A DNA stretch of 18,769 nt. Source: Caldifarciminota bacterium (GTDB lineage: Bacteria; Hydrothermota; Tepidihabitantia; SM23-42). Positions 8,108 to 16,188 of the stretch are shown here, one piece after another (the first letter of the stretch is position 1; every line of letters begins with the position of its first letter). The stretch spans positions 1 through 18,769 of the forward strand of contig JAGMEL010000115.1 of NCBI GenBank assembly GCA_023128195.1, given 5' to 3'. The position numbers and the translations under genes are program-made. The notes beneath the pieces are model-generated. The model saw only the letters and a list, made by a program, of their open reading frames with translations, was not told where the DNA came from and did no database searches.

Positions 8108-9901
8108 ATGATATTTGGACATAAGGGAATCTTTAGATTTGGGCTTTTAATCTTCGTGGTCAGCATCAGTTTTGCTGGCTGGACACCAGAAATAAGGGTG
8201 ACCGCACCCGATGGGAATGATATGGACCATGTTCCAGAAATCGTCATAGACGGGTCTAATTCGGCCTTTGTCTTCTGGTATGGATTGACCAGTGGTTCAG
8301 TGAATTATTATTATTCCCGATGGTTTTCCGGTGCATTTGAACCCGAAACCCTGCTCAGCCTTTACCCTAATCAGATTGGAACTCCATTTGGTACGAGTGT
8401 TGATACGGGCGGGGACCCTTGGGTTGTTTGGCCATACGTATATAGCTCTAATTATGGTACAATGGTGAGTAAATGGAATGGAAATACCTTTGTCATTGAT
8501 ACTGTGGTTGATGGACACGCATATCATGATCCAGATATAGCCTGTGCAAACGATGGTTATAATTGGGTGACATTTGATTATGGTGATGACATCGGTTTTT
8601 CGCGTTGGAATGGTGTATCCTGGAGCCCTGTAGGATTAGTAAATTCACCAGATGAACTCTATGATTCCGAGGCATCAATTGCAATTTCTCCTGAAAATTA
8701 TCCCTGGTCAGTCTGGATGGAATATATTGTTGATGCCAACAATGACACGACCAGCGAGATTTCCTATACCCAATGGAATGGCTCAGGTTGGGAACCTGAG
8801 GCATACATCACATCTCCGGACACAAATTTTGATTATCGGCCCCAGATTGCATTCTCCCAAGATGGTATCCCCTGGGTAGTCTGGACTAAATATCTTAAGA
8901 AAGAGAGAGACCCTTATGGTTACTGGATATGGAAATGGGGAGAGGTATATTACTCGAAAAGAGAAGGGGCAAATTGGTCAACACCCCAAGCCGTTAATAC
9001 GCCGGATACACTCCAGGATAAGTTCCCATCAATTGTCTTTGGCAACGATAGTCTTCCCTGGGTCGTATGGTGTGGTAAGAACGAATCTGGGATATACAAT
9101 ATCTATATTGCAAAGTATAACGGCACAAGTTTTGACCCTGAGGAAGAGATAGTTTCCACAACGAGTAAGGATTACTGGCCAGAAATTGCCTTTGATTCTC
9201 TGGGAAATACATGGGTCGTCTGGGTAAGGGAGACCGATGATATCTACACCAAGATATTTGACGAGACTGCACCGGTTGTAAATCTCATCTCACCGAATGG
9301 TGGTGAGCTTTTTGTCCCGGGTGATACCTGTGATATTAATTGGCTAGCCAGCGATAATATCGGAGTTGATTCTCTCTCGATATTTTATTCAACTGATGCC
9401 GGAAATAACTGGCTTGTCATTTCATCCGGCGAAACAAATGATTCAGTATATGAATGGACCATTCCTGATACTCCTTCAGACAGCTGCCTTGTGAAAATAA
9501 CTGCTTATGATGCGGGTCTGAATCAGCATGAGGACACGAGTGATTCTTTCTTTGTGATTCAGGGAGGTTCTGTTGCGGAAAACCGCACTCTCAAGCCAGG
9601 CAGTTCAGTCCTTGAGGTATATCCGAATCCATCCAGAGACAGAATAGATATGAGATGGAAGACAGAAAATGTAGATCTTTGTTCAATGTTTAACGCTACA
9701 CACGCAACGTCCAACTTAAAAATCTACGATGCTACAGGTAGTTTGGTAGAATCATTTAACCATTTAACTATTCAACCATTTAACCAAGTCACCTGGGATT
9801 GCACTGATGATAAAGGTCGCAAGGTCTCACCTGGTGTTTATTTTATACGATTTGAGTATGGAGATCATATAACGGTTGAAAAGGCGATACTTTTGAGATA
9901 A
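8108..9901 (+). CDS. Secreted seven-repeat beta-propeller protein with Ig-like and T9SS/FlgD-like C-terminal domains
   Basis: 597 residues; the start has a consensus AAAGGAGG. Signal peptide about 1-24 (GLLIFVVSISFAG). Residues about 25-385 contain seven repeats built around a W-x-V-W core (AFVFWY, PWVVWP, NWVTFD, PWSVWM, PWVVWT, PWVVWC, TWVVWV), each preceded by an IAF/IVF-type strand and a D/G turn. Seven such units fit a seven-bladed beta-propeller. An Ig-like domain follows (about 387-485, NLISPNGGELFVPGD start, W-rich strands). The C-terminal domain (about 500-597) has VYPNPS, LKIYDATG and SPGVYFIRF, as in FlgD-Ig-like/T9SS type A sorting modules. Two of its loops are encoded by simple repeats (9681-9715 and 9753-9784). 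Probably exported and surface-attached; ligand unknown. No enzymatic residues are evident. Confidence 0.85.
   Translation: MIFGHKGIFRFGLLIFVVSISFAGWTPEIRVTAPDGNDMDHVPEIVIDGSNSAFVFWYGLTSGSVNYYYSRWFSGAFEPETLLSLYPNQIGTPFGTSVDTGGDPWVVWPYVYSSNYGTMVSKWNGNTFVIDTVVDGHAYHDPDIACANDGYNWVTFDYGDDIGFSRWNGVSWSPVGLVNSPDELYDSEASIAISPENYPWSVWMEYIVDANNDTTSEISYTQWNGSGWEPEAYITSPDTNFDYRPQIAFSQDGIPWVVWTKYLKKERDPYGYWIWKWGEVYYSKREGANWSTPQAVNTPDTLQDKFPSIVFGNDSLPWVVWCGKNESGIYNIYIAKYNGTSFDPEEEIVSTTSKDYWPEIAFDSLGNTWVVWVRETDDIYTKIFDETAPVVNLISPNGGELFVPGDTCDINWLASDNIGVDSLSIFYSTDAGNNWLVISSGETNDSVYEWTIPDTPSDSCLVKITAYDAGLNQHEDTSDSFFVIQGGSVAENRTLKPGSSVLEVYPNPSRDRIDMRWKTENVDLCSMFNATHATSNLKIYDATGSLVESFNHLTIQPFNQVTWDCTDDKGRKVSPGVYFIRFEYGDHITVEKAILLR
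9681..9715 (+). repeat. Degenerate 7-mer repeat encoding loop A of the C-terminal domain
   Basis: Five consecutive 7-nt units approximating GTTCAAC (three within one mismatch, two weaker) span 35 nt inside the gene at 8108. They encode the segment between the first strand and LKIYD of the C-terminal domain. Confidence 0.5.
9753..9784 (+). repeat. 8-mer tandem repeat encoding loop B of the C-terminal domain
   Basis: Four consecutive 8-nt units: three are exact CATTTAAC and one is TATTCAAC. They encode FNHLTIQPFN, the loop between the LVESF strand and the VTWDC strand of the C-terminal domain of the gene at 8108. This is very simple DNA within an otherwise complex coding region. Confidence 0.85.
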
Positions 9902-9909
9902 GGGTGAAA

Positions 9910-10028
9910 AAGGCAGAAGAAGGCAGGATAAGGCAATTAAAGGCTTAATATGAGAAGGCTCAGAGAGAGCTAAAAGAGGGCTAATAAGGAGCTGGAATTA
10001 TGAAGACAAGGAGACTGGGAGACAAGGA
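9910..10028 (+). repeat. Cluster of degenerate short tandem repeats in the spacer
   Basis: AAGGC recurs at exact 10-nt spacing from 9910, 9920, 9930 and 9940, with 10-mers diverging in their second halves. It continues as AAGGCT/GAGCT/GGGCT-type units of about 11 nt to about 9995. A separate block at 10005-10028 has three 8-mers (GACAAGGA, GACTGGGA, GACAAGGA). The 232-nt spacer 9902-10134 is thus mostly repeat-derived. A 31-codon ORF at 10000-10095 crosses it but shows no protein-like character. Confidence 0.75.
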
Positions 10029-10039
10029 GAAAAATCCGT

Positions 10040-10069
10040 TTCCACCCCTGTGGAATATTTATCTTTTTT
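10040..10069 (+). terminator. Weak candidate intrinsic terminator
   Basis: TTCCAC (10040-10045) and GTGGAA (10050-10055) form a 6-bp stem with a CCCT tetraloop. Within ten bases it is followed by a CTTTTTT tract. The stem is short, so termination would be partial. It lies between the genes at 8108 and 10135. Confidence 0.35.
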
Positions 10070-10103
10070 ATTTCACGGGGACAATATCCGCGTAATTCCG
10101 CGT

Positions 10104-10124
10104 TTTTCAGCCATTGGCTGAAAA
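10104..10124 (+). promoter_or_regulatory. Perfect inverted repeat abutting the ribosome binding site
   Basis: TTTTCAGCCA and its exact complement are separated by one base. The 3' arm ends in the AAAA that runs into the AAGGAGGT ribosome binding site (10123-10130) of the gene at 10135. As RNA it would form a stem with a small loop directly against the SD. It may affect translation initiation or may be another palindromic repeat. Confidence 0.55.
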
Positions 10125-10134
10125 GGAGGTTAAA

Positions 10135-11760
10135 ATGATTAGCATTTTTTGTGTTATATTACTAATACCCACATACTTGAATGGTGTGGGAATCGAGAAG
10201 ATTGAACAAGATGGGAGATGTAAAACAATTACCCATCTTATTCCTGTTCAATCATCAAGAGAAAATATGATCGAGGTCAAAAGACAGGTATTCTCTTCAG
10301 AAAATAGAAGAGAAATTTTATGGCAATATGCGGATCCCGTGGCGATCGCTAAAAATGTGTCAATTACACCTGACAGCAAGTATATCTGGGTTTTTCAGGA
10401 ATTGAACAATGAAAGGCTACAGCTATTTGATATTAGCATCAGTATTCCTCAATGGGGATTTTCATTGGACCATTTTGATGATCCCTATGGAGGCATAGAT
10501 ACTTGGTCAGAAGGTTCAGATACCCTATTTGCAGCGAGCCTCTATGATGGCATCATTGATACCCTCTATATGTTTGGTCCTGGTTCAAACATACCCATAT
10601 GGAAGAAAGGATTTGTATCTGGGATGTGGCGACGGGAATTGAGTTTTTCTGGTGATGGCTCGCGCCTTATTTTAGCCGGCTACCGCTCTGGCCCTCCAGA
10701 AGAGGATATAATTTACTCCTTTAATGCCGCAAGTGGCGAATCACTGTGGACATATGCTATTCCGGAATCAGGTGCAGTTTATAGTGTTGATGCTTCTAAT
10801 GACGGAAATATTATCTTTGCGGTTACAAGGTATAATACATATGTTTTTGAAAATGGCAGCTTAAGATGGTCGAGCTCAAACCCTTATGAGGCTTGCTGTG
10901 GCGCGATGTCGGCAGATGGCAAAATTTTATGTCGAGGCGACTATTACGGTCATTTATATACTTATTCCTGGAATGGTTCAACTTATTTGCAGAAATGGTC
11001 ATATTACATTCCACCTACTGCGGGATATTATAACTGGGTTGGTTCAGTAGATGTATCTGATGATGGTAAAACGATTGTGATCGGTTCTCTAGAAACAATT
11101 TCTACGGGAGATGCTGGCAGGGTGGCGATGTTTGATAGTTCAAGTGGAACCCCGTTATGGGAGTATACAGATTGTGGTGATTATGTTCCTTCTGTAGCAA
11201 TAACGCCTGATGGAGAAGTGGCAGTTGCTGGTTCCTGGGGTGATATACCAAATCTTTGCGACGATATACTTGTCTTTGAACGGGATTCTGGAAATCCCAT
11301 ATTTTCTCACAGCTCGCCGGGTTCTATCTTTTCAGTTGATGTATCAAATAATGGTGAGTATGCAGTAGCTGGCGCCAAGGCGGTTCATGCAACACAACCA
11401 GGTAATGGTGGTTATGTCTACGCGATCGAGACCGGTTATACTGGATTACAAGAGAATCAAAACATTCCTAAAGAACTGGTGTTCGTGGTCTACCCCAATC
11501 CATTCATAGACAAAACAGATTTTAGATTTCAGTTTGCAGATGATAGATTGCAGAAGAAAAGTTTTTCTTTGAAGATCTACGATATATCAGGTCGTCTAAT
11601 TAAACAAATTTCACTGCCTGCTGCCTACTCTCTACTACCTACGGTCATCTCCTGGAATGGCACTGATGATTCAGGTCGAAAAGTTCCACCTGGAGTCTAT
11701 TTTATTCGTCTTATGAGAGGTGATTTTCATAAGACAGAAAAGGCTATACTATTGAGGTGA
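10135..11760 (+). CDS. Secreted PQQ/WD-like beta-propeller protein with T9SS/FlgD-like C-terminal domain
   Basis: 541 residues from ATG 10135, which has a consensus AAGGAGGT 4-5 nt upstream. An in-frame TTG at 10114 lies inside the inverted repeat and lacks an SD. A short hydrophobic N-terminus (MISIFCVILLIPTYLNG) is a probable signal peptide, although it has no basic n-region. Residues about 60-440 hold seven or eight propeller blades of PQQ/WD type (SITPDSKYIWVF, SFSGDGSRLILAG, DASNDGNIIFAV, AMSADGKILCRG, DVSDDGKTIVIGS, AITPDGEVAVAGS, DVSNNGEYAVAGA), often ending in G-x-x-L/I-W strands. The C-terminal domain (about 450-541) has VYPNPF, LKIYDISGR and PPGVYFIRL. It is 13 nt upstream of the next gene, so they are probably co-transcribed. 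No catalytic or PQQ-ligand residues are evident; probably a structural or binding surface protein. Confidence 0.85.
   Translation: MISIFCVILLIPTYLNGVGIEKIEQDGRCKTITHLIPVQSSRENMIEVKRQVFSSENRREILWQYADPVAIAKNVSITPDSKYIWVFQELNNERLQLFDISISIPQWGFSLDHFDDPYGGIDTWSEGSDTLFAASLYDGIIDTLYMFGPGSNIPIWKKGFVSGMWRRELSFSGDGSRLILAGYRSGPPEEDIIYSFNAASGESLWTYAIPESGAVYSVDASNDGNIIFAVTRYNTYVFENGSLRWSSSNPYEACCGAMSADGKILCRGDYYGHLYTYSWNGSTYLQKWSYYIPPTAGYYNWVGSVDVSDDGKTIVIGSLETISTGDAGRVAMFDSSSGTPLWEYTDCGDYVPSVAITPDGEVAVAGSWGDIPNLCDDILVFERDSGNPIFSHSSPGSIFSVDVSNNGEYAVAGAKAVHATQPGNGGYVYAIETGYTGLQENQNIPKELVFVVYPNPFIDKTDFRFQFADDRLQKKSFSLKIYDISGRLIKQISLPAAYSLLPTVISWNGTDDSGRKVPPGVYFIRLMRGDFHKTEKAILLR
11533..11553 (+). repeat. 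Short degenerate 7-mer repeat encoding loop A
   Basis: Three 7-nt units (TTTGCAG, ATGATAG, ATTGCAG) lie at the loop A position of the C-terminal domain in the gene at 10135. It is the weakest of the loop repeats and could be chance taken alone. Confidence 0.35.
11614..11641 (+). repeat. 7-mer tandem repeat encoding loop B
   Basis: Four consecutive 7-nt units of consensus CTRCCTA (CTGCCTG first, CTACCTA last) span 28 nt. They encode LPAAYSLLPT at the loop B position of the C-terminal domain. The 7-nt period is independent of the codon period. Confidence 0.75.
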
Positions 11761-11773
11761 TAAGGACGTTGAA

Positions 11774-13228
11774 ATGGCTTCTACACTACAATTTACGAAA
11801 ATTAATTTTGTTCTCACTTTGTTTCTAATTCTCATAGGCTTAACCTCAGCTGATTGGCTAAGTTCGCAATTGACTGACAATGATTATGCAGAAAGTATGC
11901 CCTCAGTAGATTTAGATTCTTTTGACAATCCTCATTTTGTGTGGTGTTCTAATAACGATGGTGACTACGATATTTACTATTTATCTGAAATTACTGGTAC
12001 GCCTGTAAAAGTTACCGATAATAGTACTCAAGACCTATATCCGTGTTTGAGGTTAGATCAGGCAGGGAACGCACATATTGGCTTCAAAGGATATGATGGT
12101 CATGATTACGAAGAATATTACGTAAACAACATTGGTGGTAATTTTGGCGATCCAATACAGGTAAGTTTTACATCAACAAATGTTGGAGTCTTTGTTCCTG
12201 AACGTTCATGTTTAGCTATTGATTCTATGGGTATTGCCCATATTGTTTACAAATATGGCTACTATGAATACGGTAATTGGGATGTATATTATGTTAATAA
12301 TGAGGGTGGATCATTTGGGCCACCGACCAGAATTACTGATGGAGCAGGAGCTATAAACTACGTTAGACCTTCAATTGCTTTGGATACTGCCGACTTTATT
12401 CATATTGTGTTCGAGGACGGAACTAATATTATCTATACGAACAATGCTACGGGATCCTTTGATACTTTAAAAATCGTAAGTGAAGGTGCGTATCGTTGGC
12501 ACGCTTCACTGGGAATCGATTCCTCAAATAAAGTTCATATATCTTATGCTGGATACCATGGGGGTGTTTACTACATTAATAATGTAAGCGGAGTCTTTGA
12601 CTCAACCATAGTTTTGTCAGAAGATAATAGTGTGAATGGACCCACAGCCTTAGCCGTTGACCATTTAGATGATATTCATATTGCCTATATCGGCGGAGTC
12701 TTTGGAAACACTAATTCTCATGAGTTATATTATGTGTATGATAGCGCTGGAAGCTTTGGTGATCCCGAGCAAATAACCAACAATAATGAGCATACTACAG
12801 ATATATCCTTGAAGATTGATTCTTTAGATGCTTGTCATATAGCTTTTTTGGAAGGACTCTATGGCAGTAATGATTACGAAGTTTGGTATACTACAAATAG
12901 CGAATATGGCGGTATCTGTTTTAATGTTAATAGATTCAAAAGTATTAACCCATCTTATTTATTGTTGCAAAATTATCCTAATCCCTTTAATTCGACTACA
13001 CAAATTGGATATGCATTGTCCAAACAGGCAAAGGTTGTTCTTTCAATTTATAATATTCTCGGCGAAAAGGTGGTGATATTAGTGGATAAACATCAACCGC
13101 CTGGTCATTATACGGTTGAATGGAAAGGTAAAGATGCTAATAGTAAGCAATTGCCTAATGGTGTATATTTCTGTAGGTTCATTAACAATGGTAATTTTGC
13201 CACAAAAAAAATGATATTGGACCGATGA
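11774..13228 (+). CDS. Secreted seven-repeat beta-propeller protein with T9SS type A-like C-terminal domain
   Basis: 484 residues; AAGGA 7 nt before the ATG and 13 nt after the previous stop suggest an operon. Signal peptide about 1-27 (FVLTLFLILIGLTSA). Seven repeats have the core H-I/F-x-Y/F followed by Y-Y/W-x-x-N units (PHFVWCS, AHIGFKG, AHIVYKY, IHIVFED, VHISYAG, IHIAYIG, CHIAFLE), each preceded by an LxxD strand. This fits a seven-bladed propeller related in style to the gene at 8108 but with a different core. The C-terminal domain (about 395-484) is the classical form: LLLQNYPNPFN, LSIYNILGEKV, VEWKGKD and LPNGVYFCRF. It has neither of the simple-repeat loops seen in its neighbours. 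Likely exported to the cell surface; ligand unknown. Confidence 0.85.
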   Translation: MASTLQFTKINFVLTLFLILIGLTSADWLSSQLTDNDYAESMPSVDLDSFDNPHFVWCSNNDGDYDIYYLSEITGTPVKVTDNSTQDLYPCLRLDQAGNAHIGFKGYDGHDYEEYYVNNIGGNFGDPIQVSFTSTNVGVFVPERSCLAIDSMGIAHIVYKYGYYEYGNWDVYYVNNEGGSFGPPTRITDGAGAINYVRPSIALDTADFIHIVFEDGTNIIYTNNATGSFDTLKIVSEGAYRWHASLGIDSSNKVHISYAGYHGGVYYINNVSGVFDSTIVLSEDNSVNGPTALAVDHLDDIHIAYIGGVFGNTNSHELYYVYDSAGSFGDPEQITNNNEHTTDISLKIDSLDACHIAFLEGLYGSNDYEVWYTTNSEYGGICFNVNRFKSINPSYLLLQNYPNPFNSTTQIGYALSKQAKVVLSIYNILGEKVVILVDKHQPPGHYTVEWKGKDANSKQLPNGVYFCRFINNGNFATKKMILDR

Positions 13229-13299
13229 TAGATTCAAATTTTGTTATGGATTTGGTGGAATTGTTTGGAAATTAGCGATTTTTTTACACGGAGGTAGAC

Positions 13300-15528
13300 A
13301 TGTTTAAACATTGTTCTTTTAGCTTTTTTATCACTTTTGTATTAGTAACAATAGTAGATATTTCTTTTTCTCAAACTATCCTGGGAACAATTCCCATACC
13401 GGATGGTGAGGTTCCTACGAGTGTTTTTTATATCGCTGAAACTCAAAAGCTTTATAGTGCTAATCTGTGGCATACTAATATGAGTGTAGTAGATGTTACA
13501 AATCGTAACATAGAAGCCACGGTTCCCATGCCTGGTGCATGGATGGCATGTCTTTTTGTTGGAGTTGATAAGGACAATAACCGAATCTATCTCGGCGATG
13601 TTACAGGAAAGACTGTTGTTCTTTCGGGCGATGATTATTCACTCATTACTACTTTGTATGGAATATTGGGAATTGGTTTTGCCAGAGACTCGGTGCAGGA
13701 TAAAAATTACATTGCTGCGAGCCCTGATATTATTTATGTTCTTGAAGGATCCACAAGCACCATTCTTGATTCGATCGAGACCGGCGAATTTGAAATATCA
13801 TTTGTCAATGCCAATAACCTGTGCTTTGATGCAGATAATGGGCTACTTTATGCTGCGTGTAACAAAGAAAAAAAGATAGATATTATTGACTGTGGCCCGG
13901 ATACGCTTCTTACCTCTATCCCAATAAATTTAGATACACTTCCATCCGCAATAGACATCAATTGTACTACAGGTAGACTTTATGTCTCTTGTGATAGTTC
14001 AGTGGTCGTAGTAGATGGTGTCACCCAACAGGTTCTGACAACCATTTTCTTAGAAGGTCATCCTACTGACCTCTCAGTAGATGAGGTGAATGACAAGGTT
14101 TACATTGCCATGGAAGATACCCATGCACTTGTTATTGATGGAGGTACAAATGCAGTAGATGATACAATTCCATTTTCCACGACCTTTATTCAGTGCGACC
14201 CATCAGGTAATGAAATTTACCTTATCCTTGGTCATGAAAGTATTCTGGAAATTATTTCTATTCCTGATTATTCACTATTAGAAACAATTATCCTCCATTA
14301 CCGGTTGGATGACCTGGCAATCGACGAGTCAAGGAATTTACTTTTTGTTGCCGCTACCACCAGGGCAGACAACAACTTTGTATTCAAAATCGACTGTAAT
14401 ACAGATTCGATTATTGATACACTACATGTGAGTGATGAAGCACCTTATACCATATATTTGGGCTATGACGAAGCACTCCAAAAAATATATTTTGCTGAAA
14501 GGGGAGTCATGAAACTGTATTGTATTGATGCCGAATTTATGACTCTAATCTCTTCTCATGACTTGCCGGATAATCCTATGCATTTTAATGCCAATCCCAT
14601 AACGAATAAGGTTTATATCCCGATGCTTAATTCAGCTCAACTACTTGTCTTTGATGGGGCAGGAGATAGCATTGAGACATTTGTTAATATTCACAGTGCG
14701 CCTATAGATGCCGAGGTTAATCTCCTGACCAACAAAGTATTTGTTTCTACTGAGTCGTGGTATCTTGATGTTGTTGATGGAGCAACGAATCAGGTTGATA
14801 CGAGTATTTATCTTACAAGTGGGCCACTTCTTGAGAGTAATTGCGTGAATGATCTCGTAAATGAAATCTATGTATGCAGTTTTTCTGGTCAGGATGTGAC
14901 TATTCTTGATGGCAACCAGAATTACGCGATAATTACTACAATCCCCTTTGATCATGTAATGAGGGATGGTGTTGCAAATGAATCTACTAATCGCATATTT
15001 GTACATGATGCTGATAATCACATCTATATTATAGACGGTGAGACACATGAGATAGTAGATACGATTACTATTTTCAAGGAGGAAACCAGGCTTGCAGTGA
15101 ATACTGAACATGGAATAATCTATGCATCGGACTTCGGTGGTATTTTAATAATACAAGACGATGCCACAGGAATTACTACTGAATCGCAAAATAAGATCGG
15201 AATATGCAGCAAGATTGAACTCATTTGTTATCCGAATCCATTTCGAAACAAAGTAGATATTAGTTTTAGCATAGGGCATCCCGATAGGATAACACATTCA
15301 TCCTACGGGACAGGTAGTGCAGAGCGCATAGAGTTAAGAATTTATGACGTTTCAGGCCGAATAGTCAAATCTTTTGATCTGGCTTCTGGCGTCTTGCCTC
15401 TTGCTTTTGCTGTGTTCTGGAACGGTGTTGACAATTCCGGCAACAGGGTTCCCCCTGGTGTTTATTTCTGTAGATTGAGGGTCGATGATAAAGCGCTAAC
15501 AACAAAAGTGATAAAACTTATCGACTGA
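13300..15528 (+). CDS. Secreted YVTN-type double beta-propeller protein with T9SS/FlgD-like C-terminal domain
   Basis: 742 residues; ACGGAGG precedes the ATG. Signal peptide about 1-25 (FFITFVLVTIVDISFS). Residues about 26-630 carry 14 repeats of about 42 residues with the pattern N-x-I/V-Y-V...V-x-D-G-x-T-x-x-V-x-T-I (e.g. NKVFVSTESWYLDVVDGATN, NRIFVHDADNHIYIIDGE). This is the YVTN family beta-propeller motif known from archaeal and bacterial surface proteins. Fourteen repeats would build two seven-bladed propellers. The C-terminal domain (about 643-742) has CYPNPF, LRIYDVSGRIVKSF and VPPGVYFCRL. Loop A is encoded by an inverted repeat and loop B by 7-mers. Loop B DNA is nearly identical to that of the gene at 16189. 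Probable surface adhesion or ligand-binding protein. Confidence 0.87.
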   Translation: MFKHCSFSFFITFVLVTIVDISFSQTILGTIPIPDGEVPTSVFYIAETQKLYSANLWHTNMSVVDVTNRNIEATVPMPGAWMACLFVGVDKDNNRIYLGDVTGKTVVLSGDDYSLITTLYGILGIGFARDSVQDKNYIAASPDIIYVLEGSTSTILDSIETGEFEISFVNANNLCFDADNGLLYAACNKEKKIDIIDCGPDTLLTSIPINLDTLPSAIDINCTTGRLYVSCDSSVVVVDGVTQQVLTTIFLEGHPTDLSVDEVNDKVYIAMEDTHALVIDGGTNAVDDTIPFSTTFIQCDPSGNEIYLILGHESILEIISIPDYSLLETIILHYRLDDLAIDESRNLLFVAATTRADNNFVFKIDCNTDSIIDTLHVSDEAPYTIYLGYDEALQKIYFAERGVMKLYCIDAEFMTLISSHDLPDNPMHFNANPITNKVYIPMLNSAQLLVFDGAGDSIETFVNIHSAPIDAEVNLLTNKVFVSTESWYLDVVDGATNQVDTSIYLTSGPLLESNCVNDLVNEIYVCSFSGQDVTILDGNQNYAIITTIPFDHVMRDGVANESTNRIFVHDADNHIYIIDGETHEIVDTITIFKEETRLAVNTEHGIIYASDFGGILIIQDDATGITTESQNKIGICSKIELICYPNPFRNKVDISFSIGHPDRITHSSYGTGSAERIELRIYDVSGRIVKSFDLASGVLPLAFAVFWNGVDNSGNRVPPGVYFCRLRVDDKALTTKVIKLID
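15279..15310 (+). repeat. Inverted repeat inside the coding sequence (loop A)
   Basis: TCCCGATAGGAT (15279-15290) pairs with ATCCTACGGGA (15300-15310), giving an 11-bp stem with one bulged base and a 9-nt loop. It falls at the loop A position of the C-terminal domain, in frame, and continues into CGGGACAGG (15306-15314). That 9-mer also occurs twice in the spacer repeats at 16125-16142. Confidence 0.65.
15379..15413 (+). repeat. 7-mer tandem repeat encoding loop B (first copy)
   Basis: Five consecutive 7-nt units of consensus CTTGCTT (CTGGCTT, CTGGCGT and so on) encode LASGVLPLAF between the IVKSF and VFWNG strands. The 37 nt at 15370-15406 are identical to 17236-17272 in the gene at 16189. 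Confidence 0.8.
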
Positions 15529-15558
15529 AAAAAAATAAAATAAAAAAGGACGCTTAGA

Positions 15559-15990
15559 ATGAAAAGATACGTACGATTCTTATTGCCTTCTGTCTTTCTA
15601 TTTTGTGCTTGTAGTACTGCTACAATGGCATCATTGTCAAAGGCAGAAAAGGAGGCTATGCAAACTGCTTTGTTTAAAGCACCTTATCTAAAGGTATTTA
15701 TTGCTGTTGTTGAAGTTTTCCATGATAAAGAATATTATATAGAAAATGCAGATGAATGGCTTGGTTCAATTACAACGAAGTGGAAGGTTGATAAAGAAGT
15801 TCGCAGAAAAATTAACGCTACGTTAGAAGGAGTTGCAGAAAATACAACTAAGGTAAGATTGAAATATTCTATACAAGAACAGACAGAACGCGGCTGGTAT
15901 GGCACTGAGGATGATATGCGGGTTTATACAACAAAAAAATATTACAAAAAGTATTTCGATTTAATTCGGCAAAAACTAAGAAAGAAATAG
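15559..15990 (+). CDS. Small putative lipoprotein of unknown function
   Basis: 143 residues; an AAAGGAC site lies about 10 nt before the ATG. The N-terminus MKRYVRFLLPSVFLFCAC is a lipoprotein signal with probable lipidated Cys18. The mature part has an IAVVEVFHDKEYYIENADEWLG segment, then basic KINATLEG and VRLKYSIQEQ strands, and a C-terminal amphipathic YYKKYFDLIRQKL helix. This layout resembles a common class of small outer-membrane lipoproteins whose sequence runs from a short-helix/D-x-G-Y region to a strand with VR-x-x-F and a final F-x-x-I-x-x-x-L helix. No named family is claimed. It sits between two large exported proteins, 30 nt after the first, and may be co-expressed with it. Probably faces the periplasm. 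Confidence 0.75.
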   Translation: MKRYVRFLLPSVFLFCACSTATMASLSKAEKEAMQTALFKAPYLKVFIAVVEVFHDKEYYIENADEWLGSITTKWKVDKEVRRKINATLEGVAENTTKVRLKYSIQEQTERGWYGTEDDMRVYTTKKYYKKYFDLIRQKLRKK

Positions 15991-16094
15991 TGTTTATGAA
16001 GAATGTTTTAAATAGTGCGTGGTCGCAATGACGGTGTGGAGTGAATGACATCTTAACTGGTGACACTATGTAGTTGCCCAATCCTCCAACTACG

Positions 16095-16151
16095 CTCCCC
16101 TCGATAAACTCCCCTCGACATACTCGGGACAGGCGGGACAGGCAGGATAGG
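16095..16151 (+). repeat. Tandem short repeats in the 198-nt spacer
   Basis: Two 14-nt units beginning CTCCCCTCGA (16095-16108, 16109-16122) are followed by CGGGACAGG twice (16125-16133, 16134-16142) and the variant CAGGATAGG (16143-16151). The rest of 15991-16188 shows no gene or convincing promoter. The next gene has a consensus GAAGGAGAT ribosome binding site. Confidence 0.7.
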
Positions 16152-16188
16152 TTTATTGGGCTGATTTGGATAAGAAGGAGATGAAATA

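Noticed and set aside
8061..8111. 16-codon ORF whose stop overlaps the ATG at 8108
   Set aside because: It has no SD of its own, and its end is simply the ribosome binding site of the 8108 gene. A leader peptide cannot be supported.
10000..10095. 31-codon ORF with an AAGGAG upstream in the 9902-10134 spacer
   Set aside because: Its first third is the GACAAGGA 8-mer repeat and the rest spans the weak hairpin. The translation is not protein-like.
14641..15111. 156-codon minus-strand open frame inside the YVTN protein gene
   Set aside because: It is a shadow of the repetitive propeller coding sequence; no start signal or recognisable domain.
16095..16151. Possible CRISPR array from short spacer repeats
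   Set aside because: Units are directly adjacent, only 9-14 nt long, with no spacers of regular size and no cas genes.
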